The notes beneath the pieces are model-generated. The model was given only the letters and a program-made list of their open reading frames with translations. It searched no databases and was not told the origin of the DNA. This document shows positions 11,332 through 21,998 of a stretch of DNA of 64,000 nucleotides, piece by piece. The stretch spans positions 1,156,084 to 1,220,083 of the forward strand of contig JAJHZJ010000579.1 of NCBI GenBank assembly GCA_023548195.1, in the 5' to 3' direction. Position 1 is the first letter of the stretch. Every line of letters begins with the position of its first letter. This stretch comes from Bettongia penicillata ogilbyi (Eukaryota > Chordata > Mammalia > Diprotodontia > Potoroidae). Position numbers and translations under genes: made by a program.

Positions 11332-12181
11332 TAAATACATACATATATATATAAACAGAGGGTGCAGGGTGAGTTGAATAGGAAGGGATGATATCTAAAA
11401 AAATAAAATTAAGGAGTGAGAGAGGAATATATTGGGAAGAGAAAGACAGAAATGGAATGAGGTAAATTATCTCTCATAAAAGAGGCAAGAAAAAGCTTTT
11501 TCAATGGAGGGGAAAAGGGGGGAGGTAAGAGGGAAAAGTGAAGCTTACTCTCATTACATTTGTTTTAAAGAGGGAATAACATGCACACTCCATTTAGTAT
11601 GAAAATCTCTTACAGTACAGAAAAGTAGGGGGGGAAGGGGATAAGTAGGGGTTGGGGAATGAGAGAGGGCAAATGAGGGAGGGGTAATTAGAAGTAAACA
11701 CATTTGAGGAGAGATAGGATCAAAAGAGAGGATAGAATAAATGGGGGGCAGAATAGGATAGAGAGAAATATAATCTTTCACAGCATGACTGTTATGGAAG
11801 TGCTTTGCATAACTGCACATGTGCAATCTATATTGCATTGCTTGCCTTCTCGGTAGGGATGGGTGGGGAGGCAGGAAAGGAGAGAAGTTCGAACTCAAAG
11901 TTTTAAAAACAAATGTTAAAAACTGTTTTTACATGCAACTGGGAAATGAGACATACAGGCAAAGGGGTATAGAAATCAATCTTACCCTACAAGAAAATAG
12001 AAGGGATGGAGTAAGAGAAAAGAGAGGTGTGATAGAAGGGAGATCAGATTTGTGGAAGGTTTATCAGATTGCATACTGTCTTAGAGTAGGTGGAGGAGAG
12101 AGATGGAGAGAAAATTTGGAACTCAAAATCTTGTGGAAGTGAATGTTGAAAACTACAAATAAATAAATAAATATTTTAAAG

Positions 12182-12592
12182 AACCTCACAATCAAAACAG
12201 AAAGACAGAAATTTAAAATGTTCTTTTCAGAACATGATAAAATAAGAATTGCATGTAATAAAGGGCTAAAGAAAAGATAGGCTAAAAGCTAATTGGAACC
12301 TAAATAATCTAATCCTAAAAAATGAGTGGGTTAAATAACAAATCATAGAAAAATTAATAATTTCATCAAAGAGAATGAAAGTAATGAGACAAACATACCA
12401 AAACTTATGGGATGTAGCCAAAGAAGTTCATAAGAGAAATTTTATATCTTTAAATGCTTACAAGAACAAATAAAGAGGAAATCAATGAATTAGACATGTA
12501 ACTGAAAAGCAAAAAAATTAAAATCTCCCATCAAATACCAAATTTGATTTGAAAAATCAAAGGAGAAATTAATGAAATTGAAAGTATATCTT
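12182..12592 (+). mobile_element. L1 ORF2 fragment (right half of the L1 interrupted by HAL1-A)
   Basis: Begins with the second TSD copy and continues the ORF2 reading 'HKNLTIK', then 'CRKAEI'-like and a 'LWDAAK'-like region near 12405. These are the end of the endonuclease and the linker before RT. It is frameshifted throughout and stops abruptly near 12592 without an L1 3' end. Confidence 0.75.
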
Positions 12593-12742
12593 GCATGTAC
12601 TTCAGTTGTTTTCATGTTATTTTCTTCATTAGAATGTTGAGTTCTTTGAGGATTGTGTTTTTATCTTTCTTTGTTTCCCAGCACCTTGCACAGTGCCTGG
12701 TACATATTAAATGTTTAATAAGTATTAATTAATGATGATGAT
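12592..12742 (+). mobile_element. L2 3' tail (right half of the copy split at 8080)
   Basis: Typical L2 tail blocks: 'TTGAGTTCTTTGAGGATTGTG', 'CAGCACCTTGCACAGTGCC', 'TTAAATGTTTAATAAGTATT'. It follows naturally from the truncated L2 that ends at about 8080. Confidence 0.75.
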
Positions 12743-12929
12743 GAAACCAAGTTGTCCTTTTTTTCTGATTTTATGTATTATTTTTGTTGAGCTGATAATG
12801 TATGCTCTACAGAATTATAATTATAGAGTTGAAAACTATCTGAGAAATTTCCGTTGACAAAAGAACTTTGTCCACACATCAACAACAAGAAGTCATCTTC
12901 TTGACAATTTAACAATTGATAATTTAATT

Positions 12930-13262
12930 GATTCCTTTTCTAGACAGTTTCAGTTAGTAGAAAAGTTTTCCTTATGGTGAATCAAAATCTGTCTTCCTTT
13001 TGTTTTCACTTATTGGTCTAAAACCTGTGTTTCAAGGCCAGTCAAGGCAAGTCTAGTTTTTCTTTCATATTATGATCTTTCAGACACTTGAAGGCAAATA
13101 TCCTAAGTTTCTTCTACAGCCCCTATCCCCTCTTCTATAGATTAAGCAACTCCAGTTCCTTCCAATCATTGATCCTATAATATCATACTTTTTGAGATTC
13201 TTCAAAGCAGAGTTTATCAATGTAGTATCCAGAATTGAACATGATGCTCCAGATTTCTTCTG
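12930..13262 (-). mobile_element. L3/CR1 3'-end fragment
   Basis: Antisense L3/CR1 3' landmarks in order: 'AAGTTTTCCTTATGGTGAAT', 'CAGACACTTGAAGGCAAATA', 'AACTCCAGTTCCTTCCAATC' and 'CCAGAATTGAACATGATGCT'. No coding capacity. Confidence 0.65.
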
Positions 13263-14855
13263 GCTAGGGAAGATTCTCCTTGAGCTGTAATCTCAAAATT
13301 TTCATTCTTAAGTTGGAACTTGTTGTTAGAGAGGGTCATCATCTATGAGTTCAACCATCCCCTCTAGTTCTATAATGTATAGCTGTGGCCCTTTTGCATC
13401 CATGGAGGAGAAGAAAGAAAAGCACTACTGACCCTTCCCTCCAAGATTCCTCATTGAAACTAGGGTTGGTTCTTGTGTTTTTTATTTGTTTACCATGTAG
13501 TTATTGAGTTCATGGTTCAAACAGAGAATTAAACATACTCAGTTAACAACTGGTGCATGATGCCCATTTTAATACTTAGAGATACACTTCAAAGTGATCA
13601 GTACTCAGAATTTGAGTTTCTGACACTTTCAACTTTTAATCCTTCAAAATCTCTAATGTTTATGTTATACAAAATAGACTTTGCAGGAAATGTGGGACTC
13701 ATGTGGTTTTTTGGTTAATGGTGGACATGAAATTGGCTCTAGCGCAGACTGTATCACATTTGAGGAATCTGGGCTCTTGCCTCCTCTAAGGATGCCAGAA
13801 TCTAGTTGGAGGTTCTCCCTTCCCCACTCTTAATATATATTTCCATATGCTCCATGACTATTCCTAGCATTGCTTTCCTACAAAATTCCTATATATGACT
13901 TCATTCTGAATCACAATATTTTTATGTATCACAGATCTAAGACATATTCTGTGATGAAAAGGGACAAGTGGAAAAATTCAGAATGTTTTCATATCTTACA
14001 GAGAACTCGGTTAGGGAGGAAAGTGAAGACTTGCCATTTCCTCTATATAGAATAGGAAATAGATCATAATTCAAAGACCATATCTATTTGCATGTGGGTG
14101 GCTGAGGATTAAAGAATTCTTTCTTCCATATCTTAAGAACTAGGCAATGTCCTTCTGCAGGTTAATGTAAACCTGTTCTCCAACTCATAGAGAAAGAAGG
14201 ATAATTCTTAATGACTTCCAAACCTTATGACTACTATGAATACTAATCATTCTGTTGTTATATAGTTACATCATATACCATTATTTTTGCCACTATTTGC
14301 AGGAAAGGAAAGAAACTTAGGTCAAGAAGGATCAAAATATCATGCATTAAATAGTGTGTCAACACTACAAACCTCAAATTATTATCATTACCTTTCAGCT
14401 GACTTAATTTAGCTACAAGATGACTCTAATAGACTAGAGGATCATCTAGGTCCTTGAGGAAACATAGCAAGTCACCTAAGGGTGAAGGAGAGTTGATCTT
14501 GACTATTTATGGGCTCCTCAAAGTCCTTTGTGGTGTTTTACCTTCTTTCTGTGAGGACAGATAAAGACTGTCTTTTATCTGATATACAGCATAATTCTGG
14601 TGGCATGGATAAGAACTGAGGACTCCTTTATTCACATCTGTTGGGATTTAGAAGTACCCTTGGTGGAGTCCTAGCTAAAAAATGCTTTTTCGGAATCCCT
14701 TGTGTTTGAACTTGGTCTCTGTAGACCAAGAATGTAGTGGTACTGGGCCATAATGGCATCACTGAATTTTGAATAGGCTATAATAGTAATGGCACAGAAC
14801 TCAACCATCAGCATGCTTTTCAACTCCTCAAGGATATGTTGATCCTCCCTAATCT
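13263..14855. other. No recognisable gene or repeat family
   Basis: About 1.6 kb of AT-rich DNA. The only frame over 60 codons (13870-14055) has no recognisable motif. Possibly old decayed repeats or unique intergenic DNA. Confidence 0.45.
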
Positions 14856-14857
14856 GT

Positions 14858-15378
14858 TAGTAAATAAGCATTTAATTTACTAAGGACCTGCTATCAGGCC
14901 CTGTGCTAAGTGCAAGAATACAAAGAGAGGCAAAACATATTCCATGCCTTCAAGGAGCTCACACTCTAATGGGAGAGATTATGTGCATATAACTACATAT
15001 ATGTATATATATATATATATATACATATATATGTACATAAATACATACACACTTATTATATACAGGATATATCAGAGGGGAACCATTAGTAGTAGTCAGA
15101 CGTGGGAGAAAATTGAAAGGCCTCTTATAGAGAACATTATTTTAATTTAGTTTTCAAGGAATCCAAGAGACAGGAGTAAGAAAGGAGAACATCCCAGGTA
15201 TAGTAGACAGTAAGTGAAGTAGTATGGAATTGGGAAATGGAGTGTTCTGTAGGAAAAACAGCAAAAAGGCCAGTGTTGTTAGATTTTAGAATATATCTGA
15301 GAGAAGAAAGAATATGAAAAATAAGCATACAAGAAGTGGCCAGGTTGAAATAGGTTTTAAAATACAAACAGAGGACTT
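14858..15378 (-). mobile_element. L2 LINE fragment, segment 1 (3' tail side)
   Basis: Starts with the antisense L2 tail ('CTATCAGGCCCTGTGCTAAG', 'CCATGCCTTCAAGGAGCTCA') and continues into upstream L2 sequence ('GGAGAACATCCCAGGTATAG', 'AGGCCAGTGTTGTTAGATTT'). A (TA)n stretch (14998-15040) is embedded. The same copy continues at 15532 and 16580. Confidence 0.7.
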
Positions 15379-15384
15379 TACACA

Positions 15385-15531
15385 TCATTATTTACATGTT
15401 ATCCCTCCTTTAGGCTGCAAGTTCTCTAGGTGCAGGACCTATTTGTGGTCTCTTTATTTTGTATCTTCAGTCCTTAGCACAGGGCCCAAAATGTTACAGA
15501 TACTTAATAAATACTTATTGATTTAACTTAA
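15385..15531 (+). mobile_element. L2 3' tail inserted in antisense L2
   Basis: Sense-orientation L2 tail ('TTTAGGCTGCAAGTTCTCTA', 'CAGTCCTTAGCACAGGGCCC', 'ACTTAATAAATACTTATTGA') interrupts the antisense L2 that resumes just after it. The reversal of orientation marks it as a separate event. Confidence 0.65.
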
Positions 15532-15627
15532 CATTATATTTTATTCTAGAGATGAGAGCCACTGGAATTTTTTTAAGCAGCAAAAGTAGGAAATTATATT
15601 GTCAGACCTATGCTTTTGGAGAATCAT
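15532..15627 (-). mobile_element. L2 LINE fragment, segment 2
   Basis: 'GATGAGAGCCACTGGAATTT' followed by 'GTCAGACCTATGCTTTTGGA' is the expected continuation of segment 1. Confidence 0.6.
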
Positions 15628-16035
15628 TTTTTAAAAAGACTTTATTTCATTAATATTTCTTAATTTCACATACCAAATTTAACTCTCATTAAAAAAAAAA
15701 TTTAGTTCAGATTCCCACCATTCCTGCTGCCCTTTCCCCCTCTTTGAAAAGGCTAATAATTTGATATCAGTAATACATGTGAAGTCATACAAAACATAAT
15801 TCCATAACCACATTATGCAAGAAAACACAAGGCACTAAAAATAAAGTCAGGGAAAATATGCTTCACTCTGTATTTAGAGTTCCCCAGTTCTCCCTCTGGA
15901 TGTAGATAGCATGTTTCAGCATGGGCCCTTTGGAATTGTCTTGGATCAGTGTCCTGATCAGAGTTTCTAAGTTTTTCATAGTTGAGCATCCTTACAAATA
16001 TTGTTATTACTGGGTTCAATGTTAAGAGAATCATT
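15628..16035 (-). mobile_element. L1 3'-end fragment
   Basis: Antisense L1 3' UTR and distal ORF2 remnants: a T-rich start, 'ATTCCATAACCACATTATGC', 'GTTCTCCCTCTGGATGTAGA' and 'CAGTGTCCTGATCAGAGTTT'. Inserted in the L2. No usable frame. Confidence 0.6.
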
Positions 16036-16579
16036 TTGAAAGATGAATGGAAGGTGGACTGGAATGAGGATGATGTGAATACAAATGGTGTCCTTAGGGT
16101 CAGTAAGGGTCCATTTCTCAGGCTCTCTAGAGGGTGTGAGGCTCATTCTATAGCCCATCCTATAACTTGCCTTTTCCCCCTTCTCTTGAAATACCATGCA
16201 ACTTTTACCAAAAGAACTGCCTTTGTCCCCCTTCCCCTGTGTTCCCTCTCCTGTCATTCATCTTCCTCATCTTGGGTCAAGACTTTTCATTATCCTGCAA
16301 GTTACCACCTTCCTCCCCTTGCTTGTACTTATCTTGTCTCTTAATCTCCAAACCCCATTAGAAAACATAAAAATCACATCACCATCCAACAGGCTATATG
16401 GCTTTTTGTCTACATAAGTCTGGTTCTTTTCTTATATTTGTTTAGCTCCTTACTAAATCTCAGGTCTGTGTGCTTTTGCATCAATAAAGCTCCCAATGGC
16501 TACAGATAAGGTCTAAGTGAATTCTTTCAAATCTGAACCAGCTGTCCCAACTCTAACCTCAACAAGGAGAGAATTAAGG
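16036..16579. other. Unassigned insert between L1 fragment and L2
   Basis: Pyrimidine-rich sequence interrupting the L2 copy. Overlapping short plus-strand frames (16167-16417) reflect composition only. A short stretch near 16480 vaguely resembles sense L2. Confidence 0.35.
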
Positions 16580-17545
16580 GAGATCAACCAGAAGAATACT
16601 ATTGCATTACTCCATACCTGAGAAAATGAGAGCTTGTACTAGCATGCTGGCTGTGTGAGTAGAGAGGAAGAAGAGTTGATAGTAGATTGGATACGTGTGG
16701 TAAGTGCGAGAAAGTAGTTGGTACCAAGATTAAGAGGGCCTACATGTCTAGAAGATGGTGCTGTCCTTGACTTAATAGGGAAATTAAGAAGAGGGGAGAG
16801 TTTAGAGAGAAAGATAATGAATTCTTTTTTGGAAGTGTTGCGTCTGAGATGCTGTAGGGCATTTAGGATGAGAAATTCATGAGACAGTTGAAAATATGAG
16901 ATCTACAGAAAGAGATTAGGGCTAGATAAATAGATCTGAGAATTCATGTAAGTGATAATTGAACTCATGGGAGTTGATGAGATTATCAAATGAGATGATA
17001 TAAAGGGAGAAGAGTAGAGGACCTGGGACAGAGACTTGGGAAAACCCAAGGTTAATGGTTGTGATCTGGAGAAAGATACAACCAAAGAGACTGAGAGAGC
17101 AGTCAGATACGTAGGAGGAAAAGCATTATAGAGCAATGTTATGAAAACATAGAGAGAATCCAGGAGTAAAAGGGTGATTGACAAGTTTCCAAGGGTGCAG
17201 AAAGATCAAAGGAGGATGAGGACTGACAAAAGGCCATTAGAATGGTCAATGGACATGAACAGAATGGCTCAACAACAGCAAAAAGAGATCATTGGTACCT
17301 TTGAAGAACAGATTAAACTGGATAATGAAGTATGAGGGAGTAGAGGAGTTTTCTCAGGAAGTTTAGCCAGGAAGGGGAAGAAGATGTAAGACATCTAGGA
17401 GGATGTAGCATGCAGGAATATAACCTGTCAGAAAGAGTAGGATCAAATCAAAGTTACTTAAGGATTCAGGGAGACATGGTCATGTTTATATGTAAATGTT
17501 AGTAAGTGAGAGCTGAAGATCAAAGTGAGGGTAATAGAGGTGCCC
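16580..17545 (-). mobile_element. L2 LINE fragment, segment 3 (RT/C-terminal ORF2 region)
   Basis: Antisense L2 coding region: landmarks 'GGCTGTGTGAGTAGAGAGGA', 'GGGGAGAGTTTAGAGAGAAA', 'GATAATGAATTC', 'AACTCATGGGAGTTGATGAG' and 'GATGAGGACTGACAAAAGGCC'. Read on the minus strand these are the KTELI-type and RT palm regions of L2 ORF2. Many stops. Confidence 0.7.
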
Positions 17546-17884
17546 ATCTATTGGAGAATACAGTAAGGGATGATATCAAGGCTAATCTAGGGCACGGCCC
17601 TCTTTGATCTTGTCAATTCACCAGTCAATCTCTCACACTCTTTCTCATCATAAATCTCATAGTTAAGAACCCTTGATGAAGTATTTGTAATATCAGTTAG
17701 TGATTCATTGAGTCTGTGTATCTCAATAGCCAAATGGGGGAATGAGAGAAATTATTATTTTCTATATTGATAACCAATTATTGAATCAGGATTAAGGTTC
17801 ATTCCCCTTTTCTACTTCCTCATTCAGAAATCAGCCCCAGTAAGTTATTCAGTCTTTGAAATGCAGAGTTGATGATGAAAGAAA
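17546..17884. other. No recognisable gene or repeat
   Basis: AT-rich, stop-rich; nothing supported. Confidence 0.45.
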
Positions 17885-18335
17885 AAACTCAAATCTGTTC
17901 TAAAGGTAAAGAAATTTTAGTTCAGGTGAATTGATGGATTCCAGCCCATTGTGTTTTACTCGGACAGGTCTGAGGAAACATGGATTCTCCCATTTGCCTA
18001 GATTACCCTGGAGGGGTGTCATGGATATTAATAAATCTCTTTGACCAAAACTGAGTGATCAGTCCTTATTAGAATAAACCCACCTCTCATTATAATGTTC
18101 ATTCTCTCAATATTTCTTAACCAATCAGAGTTGATTTCCACCCTCAGGTATGCCCCTTTTTCTAAAGGTTTTATAACTATTGAAGGTTTCACAAGTTAGC
18201 TCTCTTTGGTCATTGAGAGGATAAATGAGCCTTTTTTTTTGTTAACTACTTGCTAGCTGTGGTTGATAAAATTGATTATAATTTAACCAGAAACTCTGTC
18301 TTTCAAAAATATTTGCCCTTAACACTACATATATA
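17885..18335 (+). mobile_element. Candidate old LTR (solo)
   Basis: The block has LTR-like organisation: a CCAAT-containing 'TTAACCAATCAGAGTTGATT' (about 18117), 'GGTCATTGAGAGGATAAATG' (about 18209) and a compact A/T-rich 3' part. It differs from the surrounding LINE sequence. No internal retroviral region or clear TSD is present, so assignment is tentative. Confidence 0.3.
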
Positions 18336-19554
18336 AAGAGGTCTGCTTGGGTGACTTCATGAGGAACGAGGGTAAAGGTGTAGATAATGAGGGAAGGCAT
18401 CTGAGAGAAAAGGAAATTTGGAGGATTGAAGAAGAGGGACTTCTCAGTGAATACATTTAGTTTTTTGTTTTTTTTTTTAGTAACTAGAAGGTGAGGTCTT
18501 CAAATAAGAGGGTTGGAAAGGAGGCACCATGGGAGGCTGAGGAGGAAAGGAAAGATACAGAATAGCTGTAGTGGTGAGTGGGAGGCTGAAATGATCAGGA
18601 AGATATAAAAGGATTGCCTTCCACTAGGGCTCATTTGAAATTATGTAACATAAATTTGTATTAGAACCAGTCAGCACAGTTTCCTGACTTCTCCTAGCTC
18701 CTTTTAGCAGCATGTGAACAGGAAGGAGCAAAGGTGGTGAATGGTGGGAGTCATCCAAGGCTGAATTTAGCAAGGGGCTTTTTGGCAGTAGGACAAAAGG
18801 ACAAAGAATTCAGGTATAAGGATAATGTGGAAGGAACTGCTTCACCAAGGCATAGAGAGAGAGAAGGAAAGAGAATGCAGTCAGAAATTCTGAACTACCA
18901 AGAGAAGGACTTATGTTCCATTCAGCCCATTACTGTAAAAAACATCCTTATATACTTTCTAATTCTTGAGTGCTAAAGCACTATCTGGATTGTAGGAGTG
19001 CTGCAGCCTACATTTCTCATCCTATTGACAAGTAGATAAGGGCTATTTCCAACCCTGGAAAGCTTTGGAGGCTGAGTTATTTTTCTATATACTCAGAAGT
19101 AAGCAGAGATTGAAAAGAACCTTCTGTGTACATTTCAAAATCCCTATGAAATATTCCTACAGAGAATCTTGAGTTGGTTTCTACTCTCAAATTATTTCCA
19201 CATTCCAAAGTAACAGAGACCCTCACCCCTGGCATAGTAGTTCCATGCCCACTTACACACTCTTGATTCCCCCTCCAATAATTACTGGGAGCTTACAGCT
19301 ACACTAATAACACTCGGCATCCTCCAGAGCTTGTCATCATTGTTCCATCATGTTAACATCACTCAGTGGACATCATCACAGGGTGATACTACCTTTCCTG
19401 AAAGTTATAGAAGCAGGGGGCATCTAGGGCCTCTACCTGGCCCTAGCACACGCAGCCCTAATATACTCACACTGTGGTTCACTAAACCGGAACTAAAAAT
19501 TGGTGCCAGGAGTCTTCATTCATTCAGCTTCCTGTTTCATGTATACCCTATATA
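18336..19554. other. No recognisable gene
   Basis: Mixed sequence with short frames (18734-18976 and 19331-19639) lacking any recognisable motif. No splice-bounded exon could be argued. Confidence 0.4.
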
Positions 19555-20060
19555 CATATCCCCATATACATGTTTCGTGTATATCCCCAAATGTTCTGTT
19601 TCTGATAATCTGCTCCAGGTTGCTGTACTGAGATACTGATTCTCTCGTGTTCAGTTCCTAATAATTTTTTCCCTATGATTTTACTTTTTCTGAAATTAAC
19701 ACCAAATTTGATGAGTAATTCCTCATTCTTTCTCTCCTTACCCCACACTCAACTCCCCATCTCAAATTGAAAGAAAGAAAAATAAATCCCTTTAAACAGA
19801 TATGCATAGGCAAGTATAACAAATCTCCACATTTGGTCACCTTTGTAAATGACTGTTTCACCCACTCATTTCACTCAAGCAGCAATTCTTACAAATCATG
19901 GCAGGTTTGCTTGAATCTACCCCTTTCATCATTTTGTATAGCAAAATAAAGTTCCATTACATACATAGACCATACTTTGTTCAGCCATTTATCAGTTGAT
20001 GGGCCCCCCATTAATTTCATGATCTTTTCCACTTTACTAAGATCTGTTGCCTTATGTTCT
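19555..20060 (-). mobile_element. L1 3'-end fragment (old)
   Basis: Antisense of the L1 ORF2 C-terminus is recognisable at 19930-20005 ('AAAGTTCCATTACATACATA', 'TTGTTCAGCCATTTATCAGT', 'TGATGGGC'). This matches the same segment in the better L1 copies at 21735-21800 and 41530-41585. The left part is 3' UTR. Confidence 0.65.
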
Positions 20061-20269
20061 TCTACAGAAGATCAGCTCTAGGGGTCTGTGTCCAGATAAT
20101 TACCCTTCCTTCACCTCTCTTCCTTGGGTTCTATAATTGCCCTGTGCAAACTATGGTAGCCTTTCTCTCTCTCTGCTATTCTATTTACCTGCTGAATCAG
20201 ACCACATACAGTTAAATTAAAACACACACACACACATATCCATCCAAGTGTCAGATCTCATGCCACCAC

Positions 20270-20492
20270 AGCTCTGAATCACAGAGCAGGATCAAAGACT
20301 CTTGTTTGGAAGGGACTTCTTAGATAAGATAACCTGGAAAAGAAATTACAACACACCAGAAAACTGATCCTTCAACTTTTCCTTGAAGACCTTCAGTGAA
20401 AGAGAACCCACTATGACTCAGGAAACCCATTTCACTTTTGGACTATTCTAATTATTGGGAAGACTTTTATTATGTAAAACCTAATTTTCCCT
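20270..20492 (-). mobile_element. L3/CR1 copy, segment 1 (3' end)
   Basis: Antisense L3/CR1 3' end: 'CCTTGAAGACCTTCAGTGAA', 'AGAGAACCCACTATGACTCA' and 'CCTAATTTTCCCTCTGGGG'. This single copy continues at 20713-20757, 20950-21209 and 25504-25650, so it serves as a ruler for the insertions between. Confidence 0.65.
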
Positions 20493-20493
20493 C

Positions 20494-20712
20494 TGGGGCA
20501 GTGGACAAAGTACATCTGGAAGGCTAAGCTTCCTGAGTTCAAATCTGACATCAGACAATTACTAAACTGTGTTACCCTGGGGAAGTCACTTAAGCTGATT
20601 GCCTCAGCTCCTCATCTGTAAAATAAGCTGAAGGAGGAATGGCAAACCACTCCAGTATCTTTGCCAAGAGAACCCCAAATAGAGTCACAAAGAGTCAGAC
20701 ACTTTTTGTTTT
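20494..20712 (+). repeat. MAR1/WSINE-type CORE-SINE
   Basis: A tRNA-derived head ('GGGGCAGTGGACAAAGTACA') is followed by the CORE region ('TTACCCTGGGGAAGTCACTT', 'CCTCATCTGTAAAATAAGCT') and the marsupial-type 3' part ('TGGCAAACCACTCCAGTATC', 'AGTCACAAAGAGTCAGACAC'). This 3' part is a strong marsupial marker. It is inserted in the L3/CR1 copy. Confidence 0.85.
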
Positions 20713-20756
20713 GCCTTTTGGGGGCCAAGCACAGCTAATCCTGCAATATCCTTCAA

Positions 20757-20797
<41 letters not shown>
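20757..20797. repeat. (TC)n microsatellite
   Basis: About 20 TC units, near-perfect. Confidence 0.95.
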
Positions 20798-20801
<4 letters not shown>

Positions 20802-20837
20802 CAGATCATTTCCCAACTTTTTTTTCTTATGTTGCCT

Positions 20838-20945
20838 TTCTCTATTCAAATATAAGCCCCTTGAAAGTAAGAACTGTCTTGTTTACTTGTATTTGTATCA
20901 CCAGCTCTTAGCACAAGGCCTAACATTCAATAAACACTCAGAAAT
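20838..20945 (+). mobile_element. L2 3' tail
   Basis: 'AGCCCCTTGAAAGTAAGAAC', 'CTTAGCACAAGGCCTAACAT' and 'CAATAAACACTC' form the L2 3' terminus. Confidence 0.65.
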
Positions 20946-20949
20946 ACTA

Positions 20950-21209
20950 TATTTATCTATCTATTGGCAGTAATGAAATCCACCCATTCTCCATTTTCTC
21001 TTCACTTCAGTAAATTTCCCTAATTACCTCAACTGCTCTTCATACAGCATTAACTTGGACTTCTTCACACTCCTTATTGCCTCGCCCTTGGAGCACTGTC
21101 CCTCTGACAAAAGCCCTGCTAAATTGTGATGGCCAGAAATGAATACAATACTCAGAATATGATTATACCAGAGCAGAATACAGAAGTATATCATCTCCTT
21201 AGGACTTGT
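20950..21209 (-). mobile_element. L3/CR1 copy, segment 2
   Basis: Ends with 'GGCCAGAAATGAATACAATA', 'CAGAGCAGAATACAGAAGTA' and 'GGACTTGTCACTATGC', the point where the 4.3-kb composite insertion begins. Confidence 0.65.
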
Positions 21210-21225
21210 CACTATGCTTCTCTTT
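21210..21225. repeat. Left copy of the TSD of the composite HAL1-B insertion
   Basis: CACTATGCTTCTCTTT matches CACTATGCCTCTTTTA at 25504-25519 in 13 of 16 positions. Both lie on the same stretch of the interrupted L3/CR1, so the duplicated bases are genuine target sequence. Confidence 0.65.
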
Positions 21226-21998
21226 CTTTTCTTTTCTTATTATTATTTTATTTTATTTGTTTGCAGCGTTCTACAATCAGTTCCATATATCTTAGATTTT
21301 TTCCCCTTCCTATTCCCCTTCCCCCTTCCCTCCCCACTCCCTCCCTGACACAGTATACAATTTTATATAGGTTCTACATATATATCCCTATTAAATATAT
21401 TTTCACCTTAGTAATGTTGCACATAGAAGAATTAAAATGAATGGGAGAAATCATAAAACAAAACAAAACATAATAGAAAGAAAATCATCTGCTACATTCT
21501 GTGATTGAGTTCCATAATTCTTTCTCTGGATGTGGAAGGCATTTGTCTTAAGAGACTGCTGGGAATTATTTAAGTCCTTCCACTGCAATGAAGGACTAAG
21601 TCTACCAGAAAAATTATTCACACACTATGGTTGTTGTTATGTACAAAGTTCTCCTGGTTCTGCTCCTTTCTCTCAGCATCAGTTCATGTAAGTCTTTCCA
21701 GGCCCCTCTGAAGTCTTCCTGTTCATCATTTCTTATAGCACAATAGTATTCCATTACATTCATACACCACAATTTGTTCAGCCATTCCCCAATTGATGGG
21801 CATCACCTCAATTTCCAGTTCTTGGCCACCACAGAAAGAGAAGTTAAAAATATTTTTGTACATGCAGGTCCTTTTCCCATTTTTATGGTCTCTTTGGGAT
21901 ACAGACCTAGAAGTGGTATTGCTGGGTCAAAGGGTATGCACATTTTTGTAGCCCATTAGGCATAGTTCCAAATTGCTCTCCAGAATGGTTGGATCAGT
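21226..21998 (-). mobile_element. 5'-truncated L1 3' end (part of the composite insertion)
   Basis: On the minus strand this is L1 distal ORF2 (21998 to about 21600) plus 3' UTR, ending in a decayed A-rich tail (21226-21265). Landmarks shared with the L1 at 40942-42803 include 'CAGCCATTCCCCAATTGATG', 'CTTTGGGATACAGACCTAG' and 'GGGTCAAAGGGTATGCACAT'. It is 5'-truncated near 21998. Its own right-hand TSD cannot be found beside its 5' end. Confidence 0.8.

Larger units (their letters stand above)
9325..12181 (+). mobile_element. HAL1-A: near-full-length half-L1 retrotransposon
   Basis: Runs from the 5' end ('GTGTGGAGCCAAAATGGAGG', a decayed form of the 5' motif shared by all five copies) through a 5' UTR and broken ORF1 (about 10032-11114). 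Then come a spacer with a TA-rich palindrome (11262-11331), a purine-rich double tail module (about 11600-12150) and an (AAAT)n end. ORF2 is missing apart from remnants of its first codons near 11770. The TSD has one mismatch. It is older than HAL1-D and HAL1-E. Confidence 0.88.

Noticed and set aside
16167..16417. Overlapping Leu/Pro-rich frames
   Set aside because: Pyrimidine-rich composition with no motif; two frames overlap in the same sequence.
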